A DNA stretch of 64,000 bases from Trametes villosa (GCA_002964805.2 PUDQ02000066.1:124001-188000); one strand, 5' to 3'; counted from the stretch's first letter, positions 1-12,707 are shown. Program-made: numbers and translations. Notes: a model not told the origin generated them from the letters alone.

Positions 1-2
1 AT

Positions 3-199
3 GGTGGCGGCGAGCAGGACGTCGGCGCCTACGACGAGTCGGACAGCGAGCGAGCAGCAGGAAATGTACCGTGGGAAAGCTGGACCCACAGCGATGTCGA
101 TCCACGTGGCCGAACGTGGCCGGGAAAAGTAAGTGTAGCGTCCAGCAGCGCTGGCACTGTACGCATCTCTCCTCCTGCTCCCGCCCGCTCTCTCTAGCT
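3..199 (+). other. Open frame at window edge, possible tail of an upstream gene
   Basis: The third + frame is open from the window edge to a TAG at about 197-199 and encodes an acidic, Ser/Asp/Glu-rich stretch (DESDSE) typical of a C-terminal tail. A GTAAGT lies at about 129. It could be the last exon of a gene that starts outside the window. It ends only about 35 bases before the SND1 start codon, and nothing in it is diagnostic, so it may equally be SND1 promoter DNA. No family is recognised. Confidence 0.15.
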
Positions 200-233
200 T
201 TACGTGTTTATACCGGCTTATACTCTTCCAGCC

Positions 234-3200
234 ATGTCGATGAAAGCGGTGAGCAACGCGCGCAGGTTCCACAGCGGATGCGCAGAGGCTGATCGGCATC
301 CGGTGTGCGCTGCTAGATCGTGAAATGTATGGATTCCAAACGCGTCTGCATGTCTGTGCCTTGTCCTGAATATCATCGAGTATCCAGCCGTGATCTCTGG
401 CGACTCCCTTCTCTTGCGCGGAAACCCAGGGCCGCAGGGCCAGATCCCTAAGGAGCGGTACGTGATCGTGTGTCCTTGTGTGCGGTCGTGTGCGCTGACA
501 TCCGACCTCGCGCGCGGCAGCGTACTGCACCTGGCCGATATCCAGGCACCGCGCATGGGCACATCGTCGCGCGAAGACGAAGTGAGTACTCCTCTCGCGT
601 CTCCAGACATTCGCGTTTCACGCCCTAACACGCGTCCCGATCGCTGCGCAGGACTGGGCATTCGAATCACGCGAGTTCCTGCGCGCCCTCACTGTCGGCA
701 AACCTATCTCGTTCACCTCCACGCACTCTCTCCCTCCGAGCGACGACGTACCCCGCGACATTGGTGCCGCGGAGATCAACGGCGTCGACCTCGCATCCGA
801 ACTGCTGAAGAACGGATGGGCGAAGCTCAAGGAATTCAAGCGCGAGCCTACGGAGGAAGACCAGCGCAAGAAGGATATCGAAGCTGAGGCTCGCGCGGCG
901 GGCAAGGGCATCTGGAACCCTCATGGGCCCAAGGTACGCTGTAGCGTTCTCCCTGCAAGACGCTAGCGTATTCATTGATGGCTTCCAGGCGCGCACCACA
1001 AACTACATGATGCCCACAGACTCGCAAGGTTTCATTACCGAGTGGAAAGGCCGCCCGATCGACGGTAATAGACGCGTATACGACAGGTCTTCTTCATACT
1101 GATCTCCGGCAAGGCCTTGTTGAACAGGTGAAGGACGGCTCGACACTTCGCATCCGCCTCTTGATGCCCGACGGCGATCACCAATTTATTAACATCGCGC
1201 TCGCCGGAGTGCGGTGCGCACGCGTCGCCAACAAGCCGGGCGAGCCCACCGAGCAGTGGGGTGAAGAGGTAGGCTGCACGCGTGCTCCCGGGAGCTTATT
1301 GCGAATTTGTTCACACATGCTTTGCGTAGGCCAAGTTCTTCACAGAGTCACGCCTTCTACAACGCTACGTCAAGGTCCACCTTCTCTCCCTACCCAACGC
1401 CGCGCCGACACCTTTCCAAGCCGGCGCAAACGCAAGTGCTCCTCCACCCGCATCGATCTTCATCGGCTCAGGTCAGGAGGTTCGTCAGCGTTATGCCGAG
1501 GTCTATGTCCTGACTCAGTGATAGTACTCCACCCTGCGGGCAATGTCGCTGAGCACCTTGTCTCCGCCGGCCTCGCGCGCGTCGTCGACTGGCACGCGGG
1601 TATGCTCGCAAGCGGCGGCGGCATGGAGCGCCTTCGCGCGGCCGAGAAGACAGCGAAGGAGAAGCGCGCATACCTCTACGCCAACGCGCCTGCCCCTTCC
1701 GCGAAGTCGAACGGGACTACCACCAGTAACGGTAACTCTCGGTCGTTCGACGCGACGGTCATCCGCGTATGGAGCGCCGATCAGATCTCCGTGGTCGACC
1801 GGGAGACCGGGAAGGAGAGGCGCGTGCAGCTGAGCTCGACAAGGGGACCGAGGTCAGCAGCACGCAGTCAGACGTGCGTGACGAAACTAACGGCGCGCGC
1901 ATGGTAGGGTATCGGATCCCAAGCAGGCGTACTGGGCGCAGGAAGCTCGGGAATTCCTGCGCAAGCGGCTGATTGGCAAGCATGTGAAGGTGCACGTCGA
2001 CTTCATCCGGCCGCGCGAGGGTGAGTTCGAAGAGCGTGAGGCCGCGACCGTACGATACGGCGGACAAAATTCGTCAGTCGCCCTGTGCTCTTCGCCGGAG
2101 CATCAAGCTGAGACCTTCCCAGGAACATCGCGGAGCAGCTCATCGAAAAGGGTCTCGCCGCCGCTGTTCGGCATAAGCGGGACGACGAGGACCGCTCGCC
2201 AGACTACGACAAGCTCATGGCCGCAGAGCAAGCGTGAGTCTTCTGGTCGCACACATGTCGCGACGCTGAACCATCTTCCTGCAGTGCGGTGACGGAGGCC
2301 CGCGGGATTCACTCCGGAAAAGACGTGCCCGCGCCCAAGCAGCCGCTCAACATCTCGGAGGTAGGTTTGGAGAAGGTTCCGGTGTCCGTTTCAAACGCTC
2401 ATCCCGCTGACACGACCGCATGGCAGTCAGCGCACCGTGCGACGACGTTCGTGAACGGCTTCAAGCGGTTAGGCCGCATCCCCGCCGTCGTCGAATACGT
2501 CGCTGCAGGGTCCCGCTTCAAGTAGGTCGAGCGAAAAATGTCGCACGTCACGCACTCACGCCCGCGCGCGCAGAATCTTCCTCCCGAAGGACAACCAGGT
2601 GCTCACGCTCGTGCTGAGCGGCATCCGCGCCCCTCGCACCGCGCGGAACTCGTCCGAGGCGAGCGAGCCGTACGGGCACGAGTCGGCCGAGTTCGCCACA
2701 CGTCGGTACATGCAGCGTGACGTGGAGATTGAGGTCAATGACGCGGACAAGTCCGGTGGCTTCATCGGAGCGCTCTACCTGAACAAGACGGAGAACGCGG
2801 CGGTCACGCTGGTCAAGGAGGGGCTCGCGACGGTGCACGCGTACTCGGCAGACAACCTCGCGTGGGCCAAGCAGCTGTACGACGCGGAGGTGCGTCCGCT
2901 ATCGGATAGAGGCTTCCCGTGTTGAGCTGACCGCGACGTCACCAGGCCGAGGCAAAGCAGGCTAAGCGCAACGTAGGTCGCTTCCGCTCTGTGTCGGGGG
3001 TATGAGGCTGACCCGGGCTCGCTCAGATCTGGAAGGAGTACGACGAGGAGGCGGAGCAGGCCGTCGAGGTGCCGCAGGAGGACGCGACCGGGCCGCTGAA
3101 GACGGAGTACCTGGACGTGATCATCAGCGACGTGCGCACGAAGCCGCAGTTCGCGTTCTCGATCCAGATCCTGAACACGGAGGGCATCGCGTCGCTCGAG

Positions 3201-3868
3201 ACGCTCATGCGCGACTTCTCGCTGCACCACAAGACCGTCGCCGCGCCCGCGGGCTTCGTGCCCCGCGCGGGCGACCTCGTCTCCGCCAAGTTCTCCGACG
3301 GGCAGTGGTACCGCGCCCGCGTCCGCCGCGCGTCGCCCATCAAGAAGGAGGCTGAGGTCACGTTCATCGACTATGGCAACCAGGACACGGTCGGCTTCAA
3401 GGACATCCGCCCGCTCGACCCCAAGTTCCGCTCCCTGCCTGGCCAAGCGCAAGATGCGCGCCTCAGGTATGCCACCTTACCTTCTCTCCAGTTGCGCTCC
3501 ATGTTCACGCTGCTGCCTGAAGCTTCGTCAAGCTCGTGCCCGCGGATAGCGAGTACCACGACGAAGCAGTAGATCGCTTCCGTGCGCTGTGCGAAGGCCG
3601 CAAGCTTGTCGCCAACATCGACCAGAAGGAGGGGAACCTCTTGCACCTCCGCCTCATCGACCCCAGCGACCCGGCTGTCGCCACCGACCCCTACGCGTCC
3701 ATCAACGTCGACCTTGTCCGCGAGGGCCTCGCGACGGTCGACAAGAAGGGCTGCAGGTACCTCTCTGCGTACCCCGCGATGGCGAAGAAGCTCCAGGAGG
3801 CGATCACCACCGCGAAGCGCGACCGCGCGGGGATGTTTGAGTTCGGTGACGTTGAGGAGGACGACTGA
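234..3868 (+). CDS. SND1: Tudor-SN / staphylococcal nuclease domain protein 1
   Basis: Sixteen exons join in phase to about 903 codons, close to animal SND1 at about 910: 234-248, 381-457, 521-581, 652-933, 989-1064, 1114-1268, 1330-1471, 1525-1852, 1908-2072, 2123-2233, 2285-2360, 2427-2521, 2574-2889, 2946-2972, 3027-3466, 3523-3868. The first SNase-like repeat opens with [10 protein letters not shown] and HLADIQAPR. Further repeats carry [22 protein letters not shown] and [12 protein letters not shown] Tudor domain near residue 717 shows [11 protein letters not shown] and DGQWYRARV with the aromatic cage, followed by a split last SNase half ([17 protein letters not shown]). Family members are multifunctional RNA-binding proteins acting in transcription coactivation, RNA decay and stress granules. 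The first exon of only five codons is the least certain part. A pyrimidine-rich leader precedes the ATG. Confidence 0.95.
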
Positions 3869-4148
3869 ACGTGAATACATGCGACTGGATATATCATGTT
3901 GTAACAAGCCGCTGTTGTAGCGTATACTCGCACACCACTCATTGCGCATATAGCGTATCTCAAAACATAGCATGGAGTGCGATTTGCATGTCTGACCTAC
4001 TACGGAGCACAAGTAACGTACACTCAAAGCAAGGGGGGTAGGTATGGAAAGCAATAACTGAACCGAAGTCTAGGAATCGGCCAAGGCGGGCATATACACT
4101 ATAAGCAATAAACTAAAGCAATGTAGGGAGCGGGGATATGTGATTATA

Positions 4149-6247
4149 CTATGGTAGGATCTCGTGGTATGTGACGTTCGTCGTCTTCGTCTGCCCGTGG
4201 CGGACACGGACCCTCGCATGGCTCCGATGGCGAATGCGCGACAACGCCGTGTACAGCTGCCCATGGGAGAACACGGGCCGCGTGAGGTCCACGCCAACGA
4301 CGTCGAGCGTGAGGCCCTGGCAGCTGTTGAACGTCGTCGCGTACGCCGGCGCGAGCGGGAACTGGCGGCGCACGAGCGTGTGCCCGCTCTCGAGCGCGGT
4401 CGTGAACGGGATGCGCGAGATGAGCACGTCCTCCGCGTCGACGGTGCTCACGCCGCCCACGCCGCGCAGGATGCGCACGGTGACGATGCGGCGCCCGATG
4501 TGCATCACGACGACGCGCGTGTTCTTCACGAGCCCGCGGTCCGGCGCGAAATTGCACATCAGGCGGTACACGCCGTGCACCTTCACCGCGAGCGCGTGCG
4601 CGGGGATGCCGGGGTGCGCGTCGCGGCGCGCGGCCTCGAGAATGAGCTCCGGGTTGGTGTCGTCGACGTCCTCTGGAGACTGCAGGGTGTCGGCGGCGTG
4701 GAAGGTGCGATGGTAGCCGTCGATGCGTGAGAGGACCTCGTCGTTGTAGGCGTCGACTTGACCGTTCGTCGGCGCGAGGATTGCACGCTTGAGGCACAGG
4801 GCGGGGTCGCGCAGCACGTCTTGTGGGTACACGAAGTCGATGAGTGCATCGCGCTCGTGCACTTTCTGCAGGATGTCGAGCGGGATATGTGGGCCGGCCC
4901 CATCGCCGATCTGGTCGACGAAGTCCGCATATGAGAGGTCTTCTGCGTTCCGGATCGGCTGGTGCAGCCGGCGCACGTTGAAGTCTTCCCAGAGAGGGGA
5001 GGCAATGATCGAGGAGTTCACCACGTCGCTGCGCGTGCCATATCTGACGACCGGACACGTTTGTCGGAAGTCCCCCAGCAGTACCACCACCTTGCCACCC
5101 CACGGGCGGTCGTTGCGCATGACTCGTCGACAGGTTTCCTCTACGCAGGCTAAGACTGCGCTTTTGGCCATGGGTGCCTCGTCCCAGATGATAACGGAAG
5201 CCTCGCGAATGAGCTCGCCTCTAGGGTCATGGGGCTCTATTGGAGATGTGAGCTCCTCGTTTTCTTCGCCTATTGGAACCTGTGGCTCTGGTCAGAGGTA
5301 TGCGCCATGCGTCGCGAGTCTCAAGAACATACCTTGAAGACAGAGTGGGTAGTCTTGCCTCCAGGGTACAGCTGTGCAGCGAACGCCGAAGTCGCTGTAG
5401 GCAAGACTATGTGTCCTTCAGCCCGCAGCTTGTTGCAGATGGCGTTCACCAGGAAGGTCTTCCCCCGACCAGCCTTGCCGTCGACGAACGCGCAGAGTGG
5501 TCGATGGTGCGCGACCGCGTCCATAATCTCGGTGTAAATCTGGTACTGCTCGGCATTGAGCTTCGAGACAGCAGTGGCCGAGCGCGCAGCGAGCACAGTC
5601 TCCTCCGGCTTCCACTTGTCCAGTTCGACCTCGACCTCGCGACTGTGGAAGGACGGCTCGGGAAGGCCGAAGTCAGCGAGGGACTTGCCATGCTCCGCCA
5701 GCGCCCTCTGGATCTCCTGCAGCGTCTCATTCACCCCGACGTTCACGTTCCCGCTCTCGACGATGAAGTCCTGCGCGAGCGCGTCCTGGAAGGTGTTCCA
5801 GATGGCGACGGGGGAGGGGACGTTGTCGTTGACCAAGAGGTGGACGAAGAACTGGCGCAGCTGGTGAGGCGTCTTCAGGGTCTGCACAGCTTCCGCCAGG
5901 GCGTGCTCCGCCTTCCGCCCATGCTTTAGAGGAGCGGGGCCGCGTTTGGAGGGACCGGGGACGTTTTGAGCTCGGACGGGTGCCGGTGGTGGTACGCCCT
6001 GAGGTGGCTGAACGAAGGATGCGGAGAGCGTTGCATAACAGCACGAACAGCTGTTCTGTGACGCGGGAATCCTCGGCGGGACCACTACACGCGGCTCTGT
6101 GAGGATTGTACGCGTATATGGGCGTGTCATAGACGTACCGGAGCGCGACAGTTGGGTGGGTGTCCGCGAGCTCGACCTGGCGCTTCTCAACGCATTTTTC
6201 CACATGTGTCCCGGAGAATAGATAGAGCGCGCAGAGCACAGCAACAA
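4149..6247 (-). mobile_element. Helitron-type PIF1 helicase remnant
   Basis: Two exons (6247-5333 and 5279-4149) are joined by a 53 nt intron at SVFK|VPIGEE. The protein has Walker A (GKAGRGKTF), Walker B (IIWDEAPMAK), the sensor GDFRQ, a late helicase motif FNSCQGLTLD, and the Helitron-typical ending GQLYTALSRI. Helitrons are rolling-circle transposons whose protein joins a HUH Rep endonuclease to this helicase. Only the helicase is visible: upstream of about 6250 the frame gives low-complexity sequence and no HUH motif, so the Rep part is missing or lies outside recognisable sequence. I found no convincing terminal CTRR with hairpin near 3.9-4.1 kb. The helicase itself has no internal stop, so the loss may be recent. 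The start codon given is simply the first Met of the open frame. Confidence 0.8.
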
Positions 6248-6650
6248 GGTGGTTGGCCTGCGAAAGCCGACACGAGTCCTGCTCGACGACCAGGAGGAGT
6301 GGGAGGAGGAGGGAGAGGAGGGTGGTTTCGTGAGCCAACAAATTCCGAGTGTCGGCTCGCGGCGCTAAAATGTGTCGGGCCCGCCGGGCGGCCCGGCGCA
6401 GATCTGCAGGACTCAAGAGGACTGACGAGGACATTCGGTGGCCATAGGGGTCTGCACCCTGTCCGGGACGCTCAATCCAGCCAGTAGGGGCGTCTCAAGG
6501 TATGGAGAACTGGTGCATATATTGAGCAGATAGTGATACCGGCGTTACATCGTGTACTGATATATCGACCACCGGCATGGGTTCCTTTAAAACCCCACAT
6601 TCATAGGTATACGACAGTTTGCGCTCTTAATGACCGCAGGAACGAGCATA
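6248..6650. other. Intergenic, no gene seen
   Basis: This stretch lies between the 5' side of the Helitron helicase and the 3' end of the ferric reductase. An alternative - frame continues the Helitron region to about 6434 with no recognisable domain. Short AT-rich segments near 6540-6650 fit the reductase 3' UTR. Confidence 0.4.
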
Positions 6651-9189
6651 TTACCAGCTAAAATGGATGTTAGCACACAAACTCTAGCGCGATCGTGTAG
6701 CCATACCTGTAGGACTCATGGTGCATGTACACCTCCGAGCAGCGCGCCGTCCCACGCAGGATTGCCAACTCGCACCCCGCGACGGCGTTACCGACGTCGA
6801 GAGTGAAAGAGTTAGGGCCGCAGGCTAGGCAGAGGGTTGTCAGCTGACAGTGCGGGGGGTACAAAAGGAATATACGAACTAGCAACGCCAACGGTGCCCT
6901 CCTCGTCGCAGAAATCGTTTACGATCTCCGGCAGGGCGGGGCGCCCATCGAGCTTTGTGACTGACCCCTCGACAAGCGCACTCTTCTCGCTGGTGGACGA
7001 CGTGTCGTTCGCTGTGGCCGTGAAGTCCGTGACATAGTAGGAGACAGTGACGGAAAGCCCCTTCGGAGCCGCTTTCACGGCTGCCGCAAGGACGTCCTCA
7101 AACCAGACGAGAGCGTCTAGAGCAGAGCAAGGCATCAATAAGGGTAGAAGGAGCAGGACGCGGCAGGAACTGGTCACGTACCAGGAGTACGAACAGCCCA
7201 TACCAGGTGCACCTTGCTACAGACGATCTTGCCCTCCGCGAAGCTACGCACAATGTCAAGGAGCAGAGGGACGACGAACGTGACACCTACGAAGCGCACT
7301 TATCAAGATATGTCAAGCATTTTCCGACTAGGAAACGTACCAGAACCACCTGCCAGGAGCAAGACCCGATCATACGCCTTCAAGTCGCCCTCGACGCCGC
7401 CGTACGGCCCGTCAAGCAGCACGCGCGACGACCGCAGCCCGCCGTCCTTGCACATTGCAGCAAGTCGACTGGTGATGCCCCCATGCACCCTCGCGTATAC
7501 CTCTATGACACGCCCGCCACCGCCCGCCTCTGGGCCCGGGAGCGTGGCGACGGTGAAGGGGTGCGACGAGGCGGCGTGGATGCCGAGGTCGAGGAAGCGG
7601 ATGAAGAAGTGCTGGCCGGGGCGCCATTTGAGCTTCGTGGGGATGGTGATCTTGACCATGTTCTCTGGGAGCGCCTCGAAGGAGGCATCGGTGCGGAGGC
7701 CGTTGTAGAGCGTGCGGCCGACGCGGGCGAGCCACGAGGCGCCATAGAGAGCGGCGGTCGCCCAGAAGTAGTCCCTGCGGGCCGATCAGGTTTTGTCCTG
7801 TCGCTTGGAAATTCGAAGACATCGCTTACCAGGAGGTGAGGCGGAAGTTGCAGTGGATGAAGAGGGCGGAGACGAAGATGCCGCTCGCACTGTGCGTCTG
7901 TCAGAAGCCTGTGTCGAAGAGCTCACATGGCAGACGTACATGTAGTGCAATCTATGGAGGATATGTCAACATAAACGTCCAGAAATGATAGAATAGTACG
8001 TACTTCTTGAAGGTCTCGTAGTACCGGTTCCTGTTGGTTGGTAAATCATGAGCGACAATCGGCGATAGATAGAGCAGCGAACACACCTGATAGGGCCTAT
8101 TGACATGAAGACCAACCACGTCTAAAGCGAACAGGGAAGTTTTAGCCGTTACATTCACGGCATCAACCAGAGTGCGACTGACCTGCGGAATCAGGGCCGC
8201 GACTCCCGTCCAGTACCAAGAAGTCGTGTTCCAATTCTTGGACATCTCGCCCATGCGGATGCCCTGGACGATGAACGGGAACGTGTGTATCAAGGACGTG
8301 ATATCTGTCGAGCATACACTCGCTGTCAATCGCACCCCTAGGACTGACCTGTGATAGCGACGTACACATAATCCAGGCGGTCCAGCGATGGTACACCTGC
8401 AGCTTCTCGTGCGACACGCCGGTGACCATGCCGATGGGGTTGACCTTGGTGGCGAAAACGCTATTGGAACGAGCATCAGGGACGCGTTCGATGTGTTCAG
8501 CAGCAGGGACACATACATGAGGAACGGCATGATCGCGATGGAGATCCATCCAGTTCGCGTCGCGATGGGAGGGCTATGTCCCATCGCGATGTTGGGCCAG
8601 AGATACGGACGTACCGCCAACGTCAAGGCTGGTCATTGGGGTTCAGGTATAAGTCAATGTATGAGGAGTAAAGGATTTTACCGGCGAAGAACACGACCAT
8701 CGCACAGACGACGACGACAGAGCTGAGCGGCGGCGAGTAGTAGTTGACGATGGGGACGTAGATCTGCTTAGCCCCGAGCGCCCTCGAAGCGGCGACAACC
8801 TTGGCGTAGAGTGAACCACGGCCGAGCACCCCAGCACGTCTGGAGCCGAACATTAGAGAATGAAGGTATATTGGTACGTTGTTGCTTACTTCGTGCTCTC
8901 AGCGTATCGCAGGCGGGAAACGGCGTTGAACAGGCCAAAAAGGAAGATGCCGGCGCAGAAGAAGTAGACAGTCGTCCTCGCATAGTCCCAATCCGCCCGG
9001 TACCACTGTAGGCGGCGTAAGAAAGTGATTAGGACGAGAAACATGGTCAAATGCTCGAAAGCGACGCACGCTATGCCAACGAGTGGTGATGAACACGGCC
9101 TGCTCGTGGGTCATCGCAGTATAGTTGTACCCGGATGGCACTCGCGAGGAGTGCCAAAGCACGGGGTGGCGCAACCATATGAGGCCCAT
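6651..9189 (-). CDS. Ferric/cupric reductase transmembrane component (FRE family)
   Basis: Fifteen exons join in phase to 592 residues: 9189-9070, 9005-8890, 8839-8682, 8628-8517, 8460-8366, 8304-8183, 8121-8087, 8030-8004, 7951-7927, 7897-7830, 7774-7341, 7286-7182, 7116-6880, 6824-6707, 6657-6651. The membrane domain holds the two haem-ligating His pairs: H-x13-H from QVYHRW to LIHTF, and H-x12-H from CHTH to FIHCNF. The cytosolic part has the FAD motif HPFTVA, the NAD(P)H motif GGSGVTFVVP and a late CGP (TCGPNSF). The enzyme would pass electrons from NADPH through FAD and two haems to reduce Fe(III) or Cu(II) outside the cell before uptake. The last exon is only 7 nt (completing Ser-Trp-stop), and exons of 25, 27 and 35 nt occur. 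No ferroxidase, permease or siderophore gene is adjacent. Confidence 0.93.
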
Positions 9190-11040
9190 GTCTTGCACGT
9201 ATTCGTAGGGATAGAGTGTGAAGGTTGAGACTTTGGACGACGGAAAATGCACGCCCTCTCTCGAGCAGCATTTATGCCGGCGCCTAAGGACCGTTACCCA
9301 GCGTGATGCTACGCGTAACGTAACGTCCCTCACCGCCGCCAGCCGTCGTCGCCGCCTGATCCAGCCCTACTCACCCCGGCCCCAACACGGCTAGACGTGT
9401 TGAGGTCGTGGGAGCAGACGATTCCCCATGTAGAAACCTCGGAGGTGGATGGACGATGCCGCAAAGGAAAACGGCAAAGTCGGTCTTCACCAATGCGCAG
9501 TCTCCCCCGCACTCTCCAGTCACGCTCATGTTGGAGTACTTGCGAGACGCTGCTCAGTGCCTAACACCACGCCCTCCCAGCGGACCACTGCTGAAAGAGG
9601 TATTTGACGGAGGGGCAACGCAACCCACTTGCATCCGATCCACGGCCCAAGCGCAGGCCTTGCCAAGGCGCGGTGATCACAACCCGCCACTGGGCAGCTG
9701 GTGCCTGGGCCAGACCAGAGACGTCCGCGAACAGCTGGCCAGATCACGGGATTCCATGTCTGACCTGACGTGTATCGCGACCGGGGAGGTGTGCGACAGA
9801 CCAGAGGATGGGCGAAACTACACCACCACGCCGTTCTGGCGGGGACGCCGTACTTTCATCCAAAGCCGGTGTCCATCTGAAAAGCCATCGGTGGGAAAGG
9901 GAGTCTACCAATTTCAATATTATCGCCCCATTAAACCAGCTCGATAGGTCGACTCGCGCGAGACGAGACGAGTTCAGTGATACCAGCTAATTTGGTATCA
10001 AATGCTGGTGTCGCTGAACACGTTCGAACGTGCGAGCGGAGTGCAGGACCGTTTTACCAAGCTGAGGTACGCACTCACCGTGTTCTGTAGATACTCTGGC
10101 GCTGCATGACCGTTGCACAATAGTAGCACGAGCACATGCGGCTTTTGCGCCAAGAGGGATTCCTGAAATCAGACAAGGTAGAGGCAGAGATAGTTGCGCG
10201 TTGACAATACAAAATCTGCGGTCCGAGTGGCAGGCCATAGGAGAGAGAAGAGGTAGAGCGTGGCGGGTGATCCAGCTGTGGCGACAAGGTCTACAGCGGC
10301 TGTCGCAGGGTTATTGAACCAGATTCTGAGCAGAGTCCTTCGGTAAACCCAGATCTTTCCACTAGCCCCAGAAGAGTGGATGATTAAGCCCTTAGATCTT
10401 GCTCTCCATAGTCATAGAGAGGACAAGCTTCAGGCGGCAGATGGTGAGTTAGCGATTTCTTGGAGACGCAGACAGTTCACAGCGTTTCGCAGTTGTAGCG
10501 TGGAGGCGCAGACTACACCTGACCGTCATCTTTGTACATACCAGACAGAGGGCGGTGAAAAAGCTAGAATCGACACCAGGACAAGGACGCGGTGAGCGAG
10601 AGGAGGAGGAAGAGGGAAAAGGGCGAAATGCGCGCAGTGCGTGAGGCAATTTGGCGACAGATCGAGATCTTGAACTGGGCGCTTCACGAGCGCTTACGTC
10701 GACGCCCCAGGCAAACTTTCGCCAACCATCGTACGCTGTCCCTCGTTTTCCTCGAATTAACGACTACTTACTTATGCCGTACGGTAGGAAGCAGCGGACT
10801 TCGTACGCACTAGCCGCTTCACCTGTATACCAGTATTTTTGCCACTGTTTCGCTCCCCCTTGGTATTGGTGGCAGCTCGGGCAAGTTTGAAGACTGTGGC
10901 AACGAACGCGAATTCGAGAATAATGATAAATAGGAGACACCATCGCTGTAGTATGTGTGGTTTTGTGTTTACATCCAAGAAGATACGAGAAGAGAAGAGG
11001 AGAGGAGAGGAGAGGAGAGAGGAGCAAAAGAAAACCGAGC
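9190..11040. other. Intergenic, no gene seen
   Basis: This is upstream DNA of the ferric reductase and downstream DNA of the membrane protein gene. Open frames here (for example 9408-9947) have no domain, no introns in phase and no family resemblance. A purine-rich GAGAG/GGAGA simple-sequence run lies at about 10980-11030. Nothing else stands out. Confidence 0.5.
10984..11030. repeat. GAGAG/GGAGA purine-rich simple repeat
   Basis: An imperfect run of GAGAA/GGAGA units lies just beyond the stop codon of the adjacent - strand gene. It is a low-complexity microsatellite; no function is implied. Confidence 0.7.
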
Positions 11041-12422
11041 CTATCCTTCCCCAACCGCCAACGACGCCTCTGCATGCTCCCCGACCCGAGCCACGCCCTG
11101 ACTCGGCACCCCTCCCGCCGAGCAGCCGCCATCTCCTCCAATGCCCACCTCCGCACAGCTCGGGAGCGGAGGAGGGGCATCATCACAGAGGATCGCGGCC
11201 ATCTCGCGACGGAATCGAGGAAGCAGGTCAGTCCGGATCGCCTCGAGCATTGCGCTATCACACTCGGCCAAAGTGTGCGAGGGTCCGGACGTCGTCGTGC
11301 TCCCTGTGTCGTCATCGTCAGGTAGGGGGAGGCCACCCTCAGCGGCGACGTCGGCCCGGAACTGGAAGTATTCCGGCAGCTGGTCCCGCAAAGTGAGGGT
11401 CCGAGTCTTCTTCTTGGGCGCGGCTACGGCTACGGCTTTCGCTTTCCCCTTGTCCTCAGCGGTGGGCGCGCGCTGTGGACGCTTGCCCTTCGCTTTGCGA
11501 GACAGGCCGGGGACGGCCACGGTGGTGGGGAGGACGACGGGGGTGGTCGAAAGATGGACCGATTGGGAGGCACATAGCCGGCGGATGGCTTCGAGCTCGG
11601 CGGGTGTGAAGAGCTGGACCATGTACGCCGGCCAGACGTGTTTGCCGTTGGCGTCGCGGGAGCTGCCGAGGAGAAGCGGGGCCTGCTCGCGCAGGAGTGC
11701 CCGGACTACTTCCTTCGCCGTTTGCATGTCATCCCCCTCCCCTTGTGATCCAGTGTGTTCCTAGTAAACGAGAGCGCCAGTACGTCAGCATCGTAATTCT
11801 CAGGTGTGGATGAGGATGCAAGGAAGCACGTACCATGTCTGTTAAGAAAGGTCGGCAGTCATGCACGGAGGGCGTGACCTGGTAGACATGAGCGAGGAGG
11901 AGGAGGAGCGCGAAGGCGGCGAGACGTTTGAGGATCGGGCGAGAGGAGGAAGCCGTGTTGTCTGTGGGTTGGAATAAAGGCATGGAGGAGTGGGCGTTGG
12001 AGTCGTAGAGGGGTCCGATGAAGAAAGAGTCGAGGTCGAGGTTGAGATCGGGAAGAGTGAGTTTGTGGGTATATTTGAGATCGTAGCTTGCGAAACCGTC
12101 GCCGAGAGATGCGTTCATGTGGAGAGGACCGAGGGCCAGACGGTCGAACTCCGGTACGAACGCAGCGTCGAGGGTCAGGTGCATGTCCAAGCTGCGAATG
12201 CAAACCGTCAGCCACCGCGAGGGTGAGCGATTTCGTGCTGAGGCGGACGTACCCAGTGATCTGCAGGAGGGTTGTGAACGTGTTGGAGAGAGAAGGGTGG
12301 CGGAGGTGGGCGAGGCTGGTAGAGATGTCGAAGAAGGCATGCTGGAAGAGGCCCATGAGGGCGAGGACGCAGGTCGCGAGGACGGTGGTGAAGATCATCG
12401 TGGTATTAGGTGAGGAGAGCAT
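11041..12422 (-). CDS. Unknown protein with N-terminal and central membrane segments
   Basis: Three exons (12422-12253, 12191-11834, 11760-11041) join in phase to 415 residues, with canonical donors (GTACGT) and acceptors. An N-terminal hydrophobic stretch (TTVLATCVLALMGLF, residues about 10-25) looks like a signal anchor. A second hydrophobic segment (RLAAFALLLLLAHVYQV) lies near residues 145-160. Between them is a roughly 100-residue domain with acidic and aromatic character (DLKYTHKLTLPDLNLDLDSF). The C-terminal part is probably on the other side of the membrane. It has a Lys/Arg-rich patch resembling a nuclear signal (RKAKGKRPQR), an acidic run (PDDDDTG) and a Gly/Ser-rich end. I do not recognise the family. 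The clean splicing and consistent frame argue that it is a real gene. Confidence 0.7.
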
Positions 12423-12707
12423 GGGCGGTCGGGCGGGGTTTTATCAGGCTGAGCCGGAGGCTGGCTTCTGTGACGCGGGACAGAGGCAGCCTCTCTTGTT
12501 CGGTTCGTCGCGACAAACCGTCGTTCCGAACCCACTGGCATCCACTATTCGGTCCCGCGTTGGATGAGCACCAAACCGTTAGGATCGGCAATGCTCTGCA
12601 CAAAGCATATGTCTCCCCAGATTCGGAGGGCACTCTGCATGATTGCGCTTTCTCCTGTTATGTCGCTATGGTAGTCATGTGAGCATATGTCCAGGAGGTG
12701 ATGATGG

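Noticed and set aside
4069..4100. CTAG with nearby short pairing as a Helitron 3' end
   Set aside because: The stem is only 3-4 bp and no A/T target context fits; not better than chance.
9408..9947. 179-codon + frame between ferric reductase and membrane protein genes
   Set aside because: No domain, no codon bias, no introns in phase; looks like chance.
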